A stretch of DNA of 64,000 nt from the NCBI GenBank assembly GCA_913775975.1, contig CAJYLQ010000037.1:62001-126000 (forward strand), in the 5' to 3' direction. This DNA comes from an uncultured Sphingomonas sp. Lineage in GTDB: Bacteria; Pseudomonadota; Alphaproteobacteria; Sphingomonadales; Sphingomonadaceae. The translations under genes and the position numbers were made by a program. How positions within the stretch are numbered: position 1 is the stretch's first letter; each line of letters starts with the position of its first letter. Under the pieces are notes generated by a model. It was not told where the DNA came from and did no database searches. It saw only the letters and a list, made by a program, of their open reading frames with translations. Positions 28,440 through 39,720 of the stretch are shown here, piece after piece.

Positions 28440-29314
28440 GCGACGCTCTCCGTCCCCGCGATCGGCTCCACGCGGACGCGGCGCTTCGGCGCGCTCAGGA
28501 TCAGGTACAGGCCGCCCGCGACCATCGGCAGGCACAGCCACTGGCCCATGTGCAGTCCCGTCGCCTCCGCGAAGGCCCGAAGCTGGCTGTCCGGCTCCCG
28601 GAAGAATTCGACGGTGAAGCGCGCCAGGCCATAGCCGAGCAGGAAAATGCCCGTCAGCCGCCCCGGCTCGTAGCGCGCGCGCGTCCGCCAGAACGCGACG
28701 GCCATGACCAGCGCCAGCACTAGCCCCTCCAGCGCCGCCTCGTACAGCTGGCTGGGGTGGCGCGCGGAATCGGGCAACGGGAAGGGCACGGTATGCGGAA
28801 AGACGATCGCCCACGGCACGTCCGCCGGCTTGCCCCACAATTCGCCGTTCACGAAATTGGCGAGCCGGCCGAAGAACAGGCCGAACGGCACGCAGCAGGC
28901 GACGTAATCGTGGATGCGCAGCCAGTGGAGCCCGTTTTTGCGCGCAAAGACGATGATCCCCAGCGACGTGCCGATCACGCCGCCGTGAAAACTCATCCCC
29001 CCGTCCCAAAGGCGCAGGATCATCAGCGGGTGCAGCAGCATTTCGGGGGCGTAGAACAGCACATAGCCGATCCGGCCGCCCAGGATGATGCCCAGCGTCG
29101 CATAGAAGACCAGATCGTCGGCATGGCGGCGCGCCATCGGCGCCCCCGGCTGGTCAAGCAGGCGCAGGAGATACCACCAGCCCAGCACGATGCCCGCGAT
29201 ATAGGCCAGGCTGTACCAGCGCAGCGTGAACCAGCCGATGCGAAACACGTCCGGGTGAAGGCCCAGATCCTCGAAACGGATATGGTCGCCGGCAAGGGTC
29301 AGGAGATGGATCAA
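28436..29314 (-). CDS. lgt: prolipoprotein diacylglyceryl transferase
   Basis: 292 aa inner-membrane enzyme that transfers diacylglycerol from phosphatidylglycerol to the lipobox cysteine, the first step of lipoprotein maturation. About seven membrane helices, the essential histidine in [10 protein letters not shown], and the signature [14 protein letters not shown] are visible. It is the first gene of a leftward operon continuing into the methyltransferase, GNAT, YfiH, gamma-synthase and phosphoribosyltransferase genes. Divergent from the acyl-CoA ligase gene 67 bp away. Confidence 0.96.
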   Translation of the reverse strand: MIHLLTLAGDHIRFEDLGLHPDVFRIGWFTLRWYSLAYIAGIVLGWWYLLRLLDQPGAPMARRHADDLVFYATLGIILGGRIGYVLFYAPEMLLHPLMILRLWDGGMSFHGGVIGTSLGIIVFARKNGLHWLRIHDYVACCVPFGLFFGRLANFVNGELWGKPADVPWAIVFPHTVPFPLPDSARHPSQLYEAALEGLVLALVMAVAFWRTRARYEPGRLTGIFLLGYGLARFTVEFFREPDSQLRAFAEATGLHMGQWLCLPMVAGGLYLILSAPKRRVRVEPIAGTESVA

Positions 29315-29381
29315 GGCTTTTCCCCGGTCATTGGCGTCTGCATAGTGGCGGGCAACGATAGAACCAAGTGGAGAGAGATGG

Positions 29382-31082
<1,701 letters not shown>

Positions 31083-31130
31083 CGGCGCGGCGCTTCCCTG
31101 TCGTTCAAAACCGCCCTAGGTCGCTTTTCT

Positions 31131-32039
31131 ATGAACGACACTCCCGAAACGCAGCGGTGCGGCCTCGTCGCCGTGGTCGGCGCGCCCAATGCCGGCAAGT
31201 CGACGCTGGTCAATGCGCTGGTCGGCCAGAAGGTCGCGATCGTCAGCCCCAAGGCGCAGACGACGCGCACCCGGCTGCTCGGTGTCGCGATCGAGGGCGA
31301 TGCGCAGATCCTGCTGGTCGACACGCCCGGCATTTTCGAGCCGAAGCGCCGGCTGGACCGCGCGATGGTGTCCGCCGCCTGGGGCGGGACGGAGGGGGCC
31401 GACGTGCTGGCGCTTGTCGTCGATGCGAAGGGGGGCCTAGGCCCCAAGGTGACGGATATCGCGGAGGCGCTGAAGGACCGGCCGGAACCCCGCCACCTGA
31501 TCCTCAACAAGGTCGATCTGGCCGACAAGGCCAAGTTGCTGATCCATGCCGAGCGGCTGAACGCGCTGGTGCCCTTCGCCGAAACCTGGTTCGTGTCCGC
31601 CCAGACGGGCGACGGGCTGCCGGAACTTAAGCGGGCGCTGGCGAAGACGATGCCGGCAGGCCCGTGGCACTACCCCGAAGATCAGGTGTCCGACGCGACC
31701 GAGCGCGCGCTGGCGGCGGAGGTGACGCGTGAGCAGCTGTATCTGCAGCTGCACGCCGAACTGCCCTATGCCAGCGCGATCGAGACGGAGGCGTTCAAGG
31801 AGCGCGAGGACGGATCGGTCGAGATCCACCAGCAGATCCTGGTCGAGCGGCCGACGCAGCGCGCGATCGTGCTGGGCAAGGGGGGCGCGCGAATCCGCGA
31901 GATCGGAGCGAAGGCGCGGGTGGAACTGGCGGCGATCCTCGACCGGCCGGTTCATCTCTATCTGCATGTGAAGGTTCGTCCCGGCTGGGACGAGGACCGG
32001 ACGCTGTACCGGGATATCGGACTCGACTGGGTCGAGTGA
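31131..32039 (+). CDS. era: GTPase Era
   Basis: 302 aa GTPase needed for 16S rRNA maturation and 30S assembly. GTP motifs are G1 GAPNAGKS, G2 TTRTRLLG, G3 VDTPGIF, G4 NKVD and G5 SAQTGDG; the C-terminal KH domain follows with VLGKGGARIREIG. Length and order match Era. rnc and the usual neighbours are not adjacent here; it sits downstream of the acyl-CoA ligase and converges on the glycine-zipper gene. Confidence 0.96.
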   Translation: MNDTPETQRCGLVAVVGAPNAGKSTLVNALVGQKVAIVSPKAQTTRTRLLGVAIEGDAQILLVDTPGIFEPKRRLDRAMVSAAWGGTEGADVLALVVDAKGGLGPKVTDIAEALKDRPEPRHLILNKVDLADKAKLLIHAERLNALVPFAETWFVSAQTGDGLPELKRALAKTMPAGPWHYPEDQVSDATERALAAEVTREQLYLQLHAELPYASAIETEAFKEREDGSVEIHQQILVERPTQRAIVLGKGGARIREIGAKARVELAAILDRPVHLYLHVKVRPGWDEDRTLYRDIGLDWVE

Positions 32040-32062
32040 CTGGTTGAAGGCGCGATCGGCGC

Positions 32063-32089
32063 GGCCCCTCCCTCGGTCGGGAAGGGGCC
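32063..32089. terminator. hairpin between convergent era and glycine-zipper genes
   Basis: GGCCCCTCCC, a short loop, then GGGAAGGGGCC form an imperfect GC-rich stem between the two converging stop codons. There is no long T run, so it may be a bidirectional but weak terminator. Confidence 0.5.
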
Positions 32090-32099
32090 GGATCCGACC

Positions 32100-32495
32100 T
32101 CAGCGGCAGCGCACCTTGCCGCGATCGATCGAACGGCCGAGCAGGCCACCGGCAGCGCCGCCGGCCAGCGTACCCAGCAGGCCGCCGCCGATCACATTGC
32201 CCAGCACCGCACCGCCGACGCCGCCGACGACGAGGCCCGTCGTGCCATCGTTGCGCTGGCAATAGGCGCGCCCGTCCTGCCCGCGATAGATACGGTCCTC
32301 GCGGCTCAGGCGCCGCTCGCGCGCGTTGCTGCGGCGATAGTCGCGGCGCGGATCCCAATTGTCGTCGTCGCCATGCCAGCGATAATCGGGGCGGTCGCGA
32401 TCATAGCCGCGGTCCTGCGCCACGGCGGCGGTCGGCAGCGCGACGGGGGTTGCGACGGTCGCGACCATCAATGCGGCGATCAGGGCGTTTTTCAT
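32100..32495 (-). CDS. glycine-zipper 2TM surface protein
   Basis: 131 aa exported protein with signal peptide (ALMVATVATPVALPTAAVAQ), an Asp/Arg-rich middle, and a C-terminal glycine zipper (GLVVGGVGGAVLGNVIGGG and following). This pattern matches the 17-kDa surface-antigen/glycine-zipper 2TM family, which inserts in the outer membrane; some relatives inhibit lysozyme or support envelope integrity. ATG at 32495 follows AGAGGAG. A single cysteine pair (YCQ, RCR) frames the zipper. Confidence 0.85.
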   Translation of the reverse strand: MKNALIAALMVATVATPVALPTAAVAQDRGYDRDRPDYRWHGDDDNWDPRRDYRRSNARERRLSREDRIYRGQDGRAYCQRNDGTTGLVVGGVGGAVLGNVIGGGLLGTLAGGAAGGLLGRSIDRGKVRCR

Positions 32496-32549
32496 GGGGC
32501 AGGCTCCTCTAGGGGGTGCCGGGCAGAACGCGCGCACAATCGTTTCGGT

Positions 32550-33251
32550 TCAAGTCGCTGGCCGCAGGACTTCCTCTACGAAAGCGGGGACGAGCAGGCC
32601 CGCCGGTCCGATCCGCGTCTCGTCAAACAGCGCGCTGCCAGCGGAGGGTTCCAGGTTCAGCTCCAGCGTCCGCGCGCCGCAGGTGGATGCCAGCCCGACA
32701 AAGCCCGCCGCCGGATAGACCGCGCCCGACGTGCCGATCGACACGAACAGGTCGGCCGCCGCGATCGCGGCCTCGATCCGCTCCATCGCGTACGGCATCT
32801 CGCCGAAGAAGACGATGTCGGGGCGCAGCATCGGCGCACCGCATGTCGCACAAACACTGCCTGGCGGAAGGGCTCCTGGATGAGGGGTGCGCCCCCCGCA
32901 GGCGGCGCACAGGGCCGACCGCAATTCGCCATGCATGTGGATCAGCCGCCGGCTGCCGGCGCGCTCGTGCAGATCATCGACATTCTGGGTGACGAGGAGG
33001 AGGTCGCCCGGCCAGTCGCGATCCAGCCGCGCGAGCGCGTCATGCGCGGCATTGGGTCGCACATCCGCCAGCGCCGCGCGTCGAAGATCGTAGAAGCGGT
33101 GGACGAGATCGGGATCGCGCACCAGCGCCTGCGGGGTGCAGACATCCTCGACGCGGTGCCCCTCCCACAGGCCGCCCGGCCCGCGAAAGGTGGCGATGCC
33201 CGATTCGGCCGAAATGCCCGCGCCGGTGAGGATGACGATGCTGTCGACCAT
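32550..33251 (-). CDS. NAD-dependent protein deacylase (sirtuin)
   Basis: 233 aa class III sirtuin of the CobB type that removes acyl groups from lysines using NAD. Visible motifs are GAGISAESGIATFRG, TQNVDDLH, the catalytic histidine in HMHGEL, and two CxxC pairs (CAACGG, CATCGA) that bind zinc. The start MVDSIVIL at 33251 overlaps the possible ATG (33250) of the divergent mutT reading frame, so the two genes are back to back. The longer track ORF includes shadow sequence. Confidence 0.93.
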   Translation of the reverse strand: MVDSIVILTGAGISAESGIATFRGPGGLWEGHRVEDVCTPQALVRDPDLVHRFYDLRRAALADVRPNAAHDALARLDRDWPGDLLLVTQNVDDLHERAGSRRLIHMHGELRSALCAACGGRTPHPGALPPGSVCATCGAPMLRPDIVFFGEMPYAMERIEAAIAAADLFVSIGTSGAVYPAAGFVGLASTCGARTLELNLEPSAGSALFDETRIGPAGLLVPAFVEEVLRPAT

Positions 33252-33309
33252 GACCGCCACGATAGCGCGTCGCTTTGACAAAGCCATCCGGGCCCGGCAG
33301 CGCGGCGCG

Positions 33310-33690
33310 ATGAGACAGGTGGCGGCGGCGATACTGGAGCGGGACGGGCGGGTGCTCGTCGCGCGCCGTGCGCCGGGACAGGCGATGGCGGGCGCGTGGG
33401 AGTTCCCCGGCGGCAAGCTGGAACCCGGCGAAACGCCCGCGGCCTGCATGGTGCGCGAGCTGCACGAGGAACTGGGCATCACCGTCAGCGCCGGGGATGA
33501 GCTGATGCGCGTCGTCCATCGCTATCCCGGCGGCGCGATCGAGCTGATCGCTATCCGTGCGGCGCTGATATCGGGCGAGATCGCACCGACCGTGCATGAC
33601 GCGGTGCGCTGGGTCGCGCCGGCCGATTTGCCGGCGCTCGATCTGCTGCCCGCCGACGTGCCCGTCGCGCGGCGGCTGGCGGAGGGATGA
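33310..33690 (+). CDS. MutT-like NUDIX hydrolase
   Basis: 126 aa pyrophosphohydrolase, the size of MutT, likely removing oxidised nucleotides such as 8-oxo-dGTP. The full NUDIX box is present: GGKLEPGETPAACMVRELHE followed by ELG. ATG at 33310 gives the normal MRQVAAAILERDGRVLVARR opening; an in-frame ATG at 33250 would add 20 basic residues and overlap the sirtuin start. Its stop overlaps an ATG of the nusB frame. Confidence 0.9.
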   Translation: MRQVAAAILERDGRVLVARRAPGQAMAGAWEFPGGKLEPGETPAACMVRELHEELGITVSAGDELMRVVHRYPGGAIELIAIRAALISGEIAPTVHDAVRWVAPADLPALDLLPADVPVARRLAEG

Positions 33691-33722
33691 CGCGCGGGCC
33701 GCAAGCGCCTATTGGGCGGGCC

Positions 33723-34193
33723 ATGTCCCAGAAATCCCCATCCCCCCAGGCGCAGCGCGGCAAGGCGCGCGCCGCCGCCCGCCTCGCCGCCGTCCAGGCG
33801 CTCTATCAGCATGAGATGGAGGGGACGCCGATCCCCGCGCTGCTCCACGAATTCCATAACCACCGGCTGGGCGCGACGATCGAGGACGCCGACTATGCCG
33901 AGGCGGAGGTCGATTTCTTCGACGACGTGGTGAAGGGCGCGACGGCGCGCGCCGGCGAGATCGACCTCGCCATCGAGAAGAAGCTGGCTTCCGGCTGGAC
34001 GCTGGGCCGGCTCGACAAGCCGATGAAGGCGATCCTGCGCGCGGGCACCTATGAGCTGATGGCGCGGGCGGACGTGCCGGTCGGCGCGGCGATCAGCGAA
34101 TATGTCGATGTCGCCCATGCATTCTACGAAAAGCGCGAGGCCGGCTTCGTCAACGGCCTGCTCGACGCGATCGCCAAGGATGTGCGGGGCTGA
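33723..34193 (+). CDS. nusB: transcription antitermination protein NusB
   Basis: About 156 aa RNA-binding protein that joins NusE (S10) on boxA to prevent early termination of rRNA transcription. Matches include AARLAAVQALYQHEMEG near the start and RAGTYELMARADVPVGAAISEYVDVAH in two adjoining segments, with AFYEKREAGFVNGLLD at the end. ATG at 33723 was preferred; the in-frame ATG at 33687, which overlaps the mutT stop, would add 12 residues. DUF4169 and thiL follow. Confidence 0.94.
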   Translation: MSQKSPSPQAQRGKARAAARLAAVQALYQHEMEGTPIPALLHEFHNHRLGATIEDADYAEAEVDFFDDVVKGATARAGEIDLAIEKKLASGWTLGRLDKPMKAILRAGTYELMARADVPVGAAISEYVDVAHAFYEKREAGFVNGLLDAIAKDVRG

Positions 34194-34369
34194 TGGGCGA
34201 CGTCGTCAGCCTGAACCGCGCCCGCAAGGCGAAGGCAAAGGCTGACCGCGCCGTGCAGGCGGAGGCGAATCGCGTAGCGTTCGGCCGGACGAAGGCGGAA
34301 AAGGCCGCCGACGCGCAGGCCGCGGCGCGACGCGAGGCGTTGCTCGACGGCGCGAAGCGCGAAGAGTGA
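34193..34369 (+). CDS. DUF4169 small protein (not in ORF track)
   Basis: 58 aa, below the track cut-off. Reading from ATG at 34193, which overlaps the last base of the nusB stop, gives MGDVVSLNRARKAKAKAD, then VAFGRTKAEKAA and a charged end. This is the DUF4169 pattern (VxLNRxRK ... FGRTKAE). The function is unknown; it is a highly basic, probably helical, cytoplasmic protein. The overlap with nusB means coupled expression. Confidence 0.85.
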   Translation: MGDVVSLNRARKAKAKADRAVQAEANRVAFGRTKAEKAADAQAAARREALLDGAKREE

Positions 34370-34418
34370 GCGCGCGCAGCGCGGTGGTTCCCCTCTCGCA
34401 ACGAGCGACGATCCGGGG

Positions 34419-35303
34419 GTGACGGAAGCCGAATTCCTCGAACGCCTGTGCGCACTGCCGCTCCATCCCGGTGCCCACGGACTGCGCGATGATGCGGCAA
34501 CCGTGGCGGGGCTGGTCGTGACCAGCGACACGCTGGTCGAGGGCGTGCATTTCCTGCCCGACGACCCGCCGGGCGATGTCGCGTGGAAATTGGTGGCGAC
34601 CAACCTGTCCGATCTCGCCGCCAAGGGCGCGCTGGTCGAGGGGGTGATGCTCAACTACCCGCTGACCGACCTCGCCTGGGATGCCCTATTTCTAGACGGG
34701 CTGGCGACCGTGCTGGCGGCTTATGACGCGCGGCTGATCGGCGGGGATACGGTTAGCCTGCCCGTCGGCGCGCCGCGCGTGCTGACCGTCACCGCTTTCG
34801 GCCGTGACGCGGCGGCGCCGGTGCGCGGCGGCGCCCGGGCGGGCGATGCGCTGTGGGTGACGGGGACGATCGGCGATGCGGGCGCGGGCCTCGCCATCGC
34901 GCAAGGCGCGGCGGGGCCGGCGGCGCTGCTCGCCCGCTATCGCCGGCCGATGCCACGGCTGGCGGAGGGGCGGGCGCTTGCGCGCCACGTCCATGCGATG
35001 ATGGATGTGTCCGACGGGCTGCTGATCGACGCGGCGCGGATGGCGATGGCGAGTGGGCTCGCGGTGACGGTCGCGCTCGACGCGGTGCCGCTGTCGATGG
35101 ACTATGCCGCATGGAGCGGCGACCGGATGGCGGCGGTGACCGCCGGGGACGATTACGAGCTGCTCTTCGCCGCGCCCGCCGGCTGGACGCCGCCCGTCCC
35201 CGCGACGCGGATCGGCGGCTTCGCGGCGGGTGCCGGGCTGGCGCTGAGCGACGGCGGCGCGCGCGTGGCGCTTCCCGCCCGGCTCGGCTGGCAACACGGT
35301 TGA
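34419..35303 (+). CDS. thiL: thiamine-monophosphate kinase
   Basis: 294 aa ATP-dependent enzyme making thiamine diphosphate. The ThiL motifs are present: TSDTLVEGVHF near residue 28, KLVATNLSDLAAKGA, GGDTV, MDVSDGLLIDAARM and AGDDYELLF. The GTG start at 34419 is in the ORF track and gives the normal N-terminal length. It is the last gene of the nusB-DUF4169-thiL group, a common order in alphaproteobacteria. Confidence 0.94.
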   Translation: MTEAEFLERLCALPLHPGAHGLRDDAATVAGLVVTSDTLVEGVHFLPDDPPGDVAWKLVATNLSDLAAKGALVEGVMLNYPLTDLAWDALFLDGLATVLAAYDARLIGGDTVSLPVGAPRVLTVTAFGRDAAAPVRGGARAGDALWVTGTIGDAGAGLAIAQGAAGPAALLARYRRPMPRLAEGRALARHVHAMMDVSDGLLIDAARMAMASGLAVTVALDAVPLSMDYAAWSGDRMAAVTAGDDYELLFAAPAGWTPPVPATRIGGFAAGAGLALSDGGARVALPARLGWQHG

Positions 35304-35404
35304 CCGAGGTGACTTGCCAGCGGCCCCGAAAGGCGTAGCTTCGATCCCGTCCGACGCGACCGCCCACGATGGCGGCGCGCGGGGTCAGGAGAAGGAGCGA
35401 CGGG

Positions 35405-37579
35405 ATGACGGCAGTCTACCTCGCCATGGTCTGCGGCGTGCTCGCCGTTCTCTATGGCGTCCTCACCAGCGCGCAGGTGTTGCGCCAGTCGCCGGGCGAC
35501 GCCCGGATGCAGGATATAGCGGCGGCGATCCAGGAAGGGGCGAAGGCCTATCTGGGGCGGCAATATACCACCATCGCGATCGTCGGTGTCGTCGTAGCGG
35601 CCGTGCTGGCGGCGACGCTGGGGTGGCTGTCGACGGTCGGCTTCCTGATCGGCGCCGTGCTGTCGGGCGTGGCGGGCTATGTCGGCATGACCATCTCCGT
35701 CCGCGCGAACGTGCGCACGGCGGAGGCGGCGCGCACGTCGCTGCAGGGCGGCCTGACCACCGCCTTCCGCTCGGGCGCGGTGACGGGGATGCTGGTCGCG
35801 GGGCTCGGGCTGCTCGCGATCGCGGGCTTCTTCTGGTATCTGACGGGGCCGCAGGGCCGTGCGCCCAATGATCGCGAGATCGTCGAGGCGCTGACCGCGC
35901 TGGCGTTCGGCGCGTCGCTGATCTCCATCTTCGCGCGGCTGGGCGGCGGCATCTTCACCAAGGCGGCGGACGTCGGTGCGGACCTCGTCGGCAAGGTCGA
36001 GGCGGGGATCCCGGAGGACGACCCCCGCAACCCCGCCGTGATCGCGGACAATGTCGGCGACAACGTCGGCGACTGCGCCGGCATGGCGGCCGACCTGTTC
36101 GAGACGTACGTCGTGACGCTGGGCGTGACGATGATCTCCATCGCGCTGCTGATCCGCGCCGACGCCGCCGATATGATGCGGCTGATGAGCCTGCCCCTGA
36201 CGATCGGCGGCGTATGCATCGTCGCCTCTATCATCGGCACCTATGCCGTGCGGCTGGGACGCGGCAGCATCATGGGCGCGTTGTACAAAGGGTTCTGGAC
36301 GTCCGCGATCCTGTCCGTGCCGGCGATCTGGCTGGTCATGCAGTGGACGCTGGGCGACATGCGCCGGAACCTGGACGAGTCGGGTTTGCTCAACGCGGAT
36401 ATGATCCCGCCTGTGGGCGATCCGAACAATTTCGATTTGCCGACACAGGCGACGCGTTCGGCGTCACTCGTCTTCAACGGCACCGACCTGTTCTGGTGTG
36501 CGCTGATCGGGCTGGCCGTCACGGGCCTGATCGTTTGGATCACCGAATATTACACCGGCACCGCCTATCGCCCGGTCAAGTCGATCGCGAAGGCGAGCGA
36601 GACGGGTCACGGCACCAACGTGATCCAGGGCCTGGCCATCAGCCTGGAATCGACCGCGCTGCCGACTTTGGTGATCGTCATCGCGGTCATCGCCACCTAT
36701 CAGTTGGCGGGCATCATCGGCATCGCCTTCGCCGCGACCGCGATGCTGGCGCTGGCGGGGATGGTGGTGGCGCTCGACGCCTATGGCCCGGTCACCGACA
36801 ATGCCGGCGGCATCGCCGAGATGGCGGGCCTGCCCGACGACGTGCGCCAGCGGACCGATGCGCTGGACGCGGTCGGCAACACGACCAAGGCGGTGACGAA
36901 GGGCTATGCGATCGGCTCCGCCGCGCTCGCCGCGCTGGTGCTGTTCGGCGCGTACACGACCGACCTCGCGACCTACTTCCCGCGCATCACGGTCGATTTC
37001 AGCCTGTCCAACCCGTATGTCATCGTCGGGCTGCTGCTGGGGGCGCTGTTGCCCTATCTGTTCGGCGCGTTCGGCATGACCGCCGTCGGCCGCGCGGCGG
37101 GCGCGGTGGTGGAGGAGGTGCGCGGCCAGTTCCGCGACAATCCCGGCATCATGGAGGGGACCAGCCGACCCAATTACGGCCGTACCGTCGACCTCGTCAC
37201 CCGCGCCGCGATCCGCGAGATGATCGTACCCTCGCTACTGCCCGTTGCCTCACCCATCGTCCTCTATTTCGTCATCACGGCGGTGGCGGGGCAGGCGTCT
37301 GGCTTCGCGGCGTTGGGCGCGATGCTGCTCGGGGTGATCGTGTCGGGGCTGTTCGTCGCGATCTCGATGACGTCGGGCGGCGGCGCGTGGGACAACGCCA
37401 AGAAATTCATCGAGGACGGCAATCATGGCGGCAAGGGATCGGAGGCGCACAAGGCCGCCGTCACCGGCGACACGGTCGGCGACCCGTACAAGGACACGGC
37501 CGGCCCGGCGGTCAATCCGATGATAAAGATCACCAACATCGTCGCTCTGCTGCTGCTGGCCGCGCTGGCGGCCGGATAG
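35405..37579 (+). CDS. hppA: K+-independent H+-translocating pyrophosphatase
   Basis: 724 aa membrane pyrophosphatase with about 16 helices that pumps protons using pyrophosphate. Active-site motifs are [21 protein letters not shown]-type sequence (about 200) and [10 protein letters not shown] with [11 protein letters not shown] near the end. In [11 protein letters not shown] the lysine occupies the position that is alanine in K+-dependent enzymes, so this one should not need potassium. The start was set to the ATG at 35405 behind AGGAGAAGGAG. Confidence 0.95.
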   Translation: MTAVYLAMVCGVLAVLYGVLTSAQVLRQSPGDARMQDIAAAIQEGAKAYLGRQYTTIAIVGVVVAAVLAATLGWLSTVGFLIGAVLSGVAGYVGMTISVRANVRTAEAARTSLQGGLTTAFRSGAVTGMLVAGLGLLAIAGFFWYLTGPQGRAPNDREIVEALTALAFGASLISIFARLGGGIFTKAADVGADLVGKVEAGIPEDDPRNPAVIADNVGDNVGDCAGMAADLFETYVVTLGVTMISIALLIRADAADMMRLMSLPLTIGGVCIVASIIGTYAVRLGRGSIMGALYKGFWTSAILSVPAIWLVMQWTLGDMRRNLDESGLLNADMIPPVGDPNNFDLPTQATRSASLVFNGTDLFWCALIGLAVTGLIVWITEYYTGTAYRPVKSIAKASETGHGTNVIQGLAISLESTALPTLVIVIAVIATYQLAGIIGIAFAATAMLALAGMVVALDAYGPVTDNAGGIAEMAGLPDDVRQRTDALDAVGNTTKAVTKGYAIGSAALAALVLFGAYTTDLATYFPRITVDFSLSNPYVIVGLLLGALLPYLFGAFGMTAVGRAAGAVVEEVRGQFRDNPGIMEGTSRPNYGRTVDLVTRAAIREMIVPSLLPVASPIVLYFVITAVAGQASGFAALGAMLLGVIVSGLFVAISMTSGGGAWDNAKKFIEDGNHGGKGSEAHKAAVTGDTVGDPYKDTAGPAVNPMIKITNIVALLLLAALAAG

Positions 37580-37691
37580 TCCTGAATTGGCCCGGCACGG
37601 GGGCTTGCGCCCGTGGCCGCGGACCGCGATCATCCGCTGTGGGAAAGACGCTGCCGGGGGGCGGCGTTCGAGGATGATCCGGGGGGGGTAC

Positions 37692-39662
37692 ATGCGGAAG
37701 AATGGATGGATGGCCGGCGCCGCCATCGTGGCGGTGCTGGCCGGGGTGTCGGGCACGCTGGCGGCGCAGGTGCCCGCCCCCGGCGCACCGCCCGCTTTGA
37801 CCGGAGCGGGCGCGCCGGCCGCCGATCCGGTGCCGGTCGAGGCCTTTGCGATGCTGCCCGCGCTCGACTCGCCCAAACTGTCGCCCGAGGGGACGCATAT
37901 CGCCGCCAAGGTGGCGATCAAGGGCAAGCAGTACCTCGTCATCCGGTCGCTGTTCACGAACGACCCGCCGGTCGCGTTGGTCGCGGCCGGGGACGATGAC
38001 ATCAACTGGTGGCGCTGGGTCAGCGACCAGTGGCTGGCGGTCGGCCTCGGTGGCACGCAGACTCTGTACGGTGACGATTACTATATCACGCGCACGCTGG
38101 GCGTTTCGGCCGACATGAAGACGAAGCGGACGATCGGCCAGTACGAGGCCGGCCTGCGGGCTGATGACGTCGTCTGGACGGCGCGCGACGGATCGCCGCG
38201 CGTCCTGCTGTCGATGCAGACGGGGATCGAACAAACGGACCAGTTCTACCCTTCCGTATTCGAGGCGGACCTGTCGACCGGCAGAATGAAGCGCATCGTC
38301 GCCGGCCAGCGGGACGTGTATGACTGGTATGCCGATGCCGGGGGCATCGTGCGCGCGGGATACCGGATGAGTGACGAAACCGGCAGCCGGGCGCTGCTGT
38401 ATCGCGCCAACGCCGACGACAGGTTTCACATCGTCGCGCAGCGGCGCAAGAGCGATGCGGCATCGTTTGCCGCGCCGCTGATCTTTCGCGCCGACGGCAG
38501 CGCCGTGACGATCGCCGACGATGACGGTCGCGACGCCGTCTATGCCCAGACGCTGCCCGACCTCGCGCTCGGCGCGAAGCTGTTCGGGATCGATGGCTAT
38601 GACGTCGATGGCGTCATCGCGGGCGAGAAGGGCGACGATCTGGCGGGTGTGAGCGTGACGGACCGGACCTCGCACACCGTCTGGCTCGATGCGACGATGC
38701 GCGAGGTGCAGGACGCGCTCGACAAGTCGGTTGCGCCGCGTCGTGCCTCGATCATCTCCTGGAACCGCGATCGCACGCGTCTGCTGGTGTCGGTCGGCAG
38801 CCCGTCCCAACCCGGTGCCCTGTACTATTACGGTCTGGCGGACGGGAAGATGCAGCGCCTCGCCTGGCAGAACGACGCGCTGAAGGGACGCACGCTCTCC
38901 CCGGTCAGCACGATCCACTACACCGCGCGCGACGGTACGAAGATTGAGGCGGTGCTGACATTGCCGCGCGGTCGCCCGGCCAAGGGCCTGCCCCTGATCG
39001 TGATGCCGCATGGCGGCCCCTTCGCCCGCGATTCGGAGGAATGGGACTGGTGGACCCAGTATCTCGCCGAAAGCGGCTATGCGGTGATCCAGCCCAATTA
39101 TCGCGGCTCTTCAGGCTATGGGACCGCCTTCGCCAAGCTGGGCGAGGGGCAGTGGGGCCTGAAGATGCAGGACGATCTGGACGATGCCGCCCAGCAGATG
39201 GTGAAGGACGGCACCGCCGACCCGAAGCGGATGTGCATGATCGGCGCGTCCTATGGCGGCTATGCGGCGATGCGGGCGGCGCAGCGCGGCGCGCTGTATC
39301 GCTGCGCGGTCTCGTTCGCCGGGGTGTCGGACCTGCAGGCGATGCGCAAATATGACGGGCAGTTCCTGTTCGGGAAGACGCGCGGCGAATGGCTGAGGAA
39401 ACAGGCGCCCGATTTCAAGTCGGTGTCGCCCCGTTTCGGGGCCGCCAGCTTCGCGATGCCGATCCTGCTGGTGCATGGCAAGGCGGACAAGCGCGTGCCG
39501 GTCGCCCAGTCCCGCCTCATGGCGGACGCGCTGAAGGCGGCGGGCAAGCCGTACGAATATCTCGAACAGCCGCTTGCCGACCATCATTTCAGCCGGACCG
39601 AGGACAGGCTGGAATTCCTGAAGCGGATGAAGGCGTTCCTCGACCGGTACAATCCCGCCTGA
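37692..39662 (+). CDS. exported S9 family (prolyl oligopeptidase-type) peptidase
   Basis: 656 aa serine peptidase with a signal peptide (IVAVLAGVSGTLAAQ) and an N-terminal propeller followed by an alpha/beta hydrolase domain (about 420-656). The triad is visible: Ser in GASYGGYAAM, Asp in HGKADKRVP, His in ADHHFSR. Such enzymes release or cut short peptides, often after proline, in the periplasm. It precedes the M24 peptidase and hydroxyproline genes, which fits a role in feeding Pro/Hyp peptides into that pathway by inference. ATG at 37692 was chosen to begin just before the signal sequence. Confidence 0.9.
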   Translation: MRKNGWMAGAAIVAVLAGVSGTLAAQVPAPGAPPALTGAGAPAADPVPVEAFAMLPALDSPKLSPEGTHIAAKVAIKGKQYLVIRSLFTNDPPVALVAAGDDDINWWRWVSDQWLAVGLGGTQTLYGDDYYITRTLGVSADMKTKRTIGQYEAGLRADDVVWTARDGSPRVLLSMQTGIEQTDQFYPSVFEADLSTGRMKRIVAGQRDVYDWYADAGGIVRAGYRMSDETGSRALLYRANADDRFHIVAQRRKSDAASFAAPLIFRADGSAVTIADDDGRDAVYAQTLPDLALGAKLFGIDGYDVDGVIAGEKGDDLAGVSVTDRTSHTVWLDATMREVQDALDKSVAPRRASIISWNRDRTRLLVSVGSPSQPGALYYYGLADGKMQRLAWQNDALKGRTLSPVSTIHYTARDGTKIEAVLTLPRGRPAKGLPLIVMPHGGPFARDSEEWDWWTQYLAESGYAVIQPNYRGSSGYGTAFAKLGEGQWGLKMQDDLDDAAQQMVKDGTADPKRMCMIGASYGGYAAMRAAQRGALYRCAVSFAGVSDLQAMRKYDGQFLFGKTRGEWLRKQAPDFKSVSPRFGAASFAMPILLVHGKADKRVPVAQSRLMADALKAAGKPYEYLEQPLADHHFSRTEDRLEFLKRMKAFLDRYNPA

Positions 39663-39720
39663 TCCGCGACAGCCGGTGCCCGGTCAGCCCCCGGGCGCCG
39701 GCCATGCGTCGGCCCGCCCG

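Noticed and set aside
36214-37677. 487-aa plus-strand ORF inside hppA
   Set aside because: Alternative-frame shadow of the pyrophosphatase; composition is almost only Arg, Gly, His, Ala and Asp.
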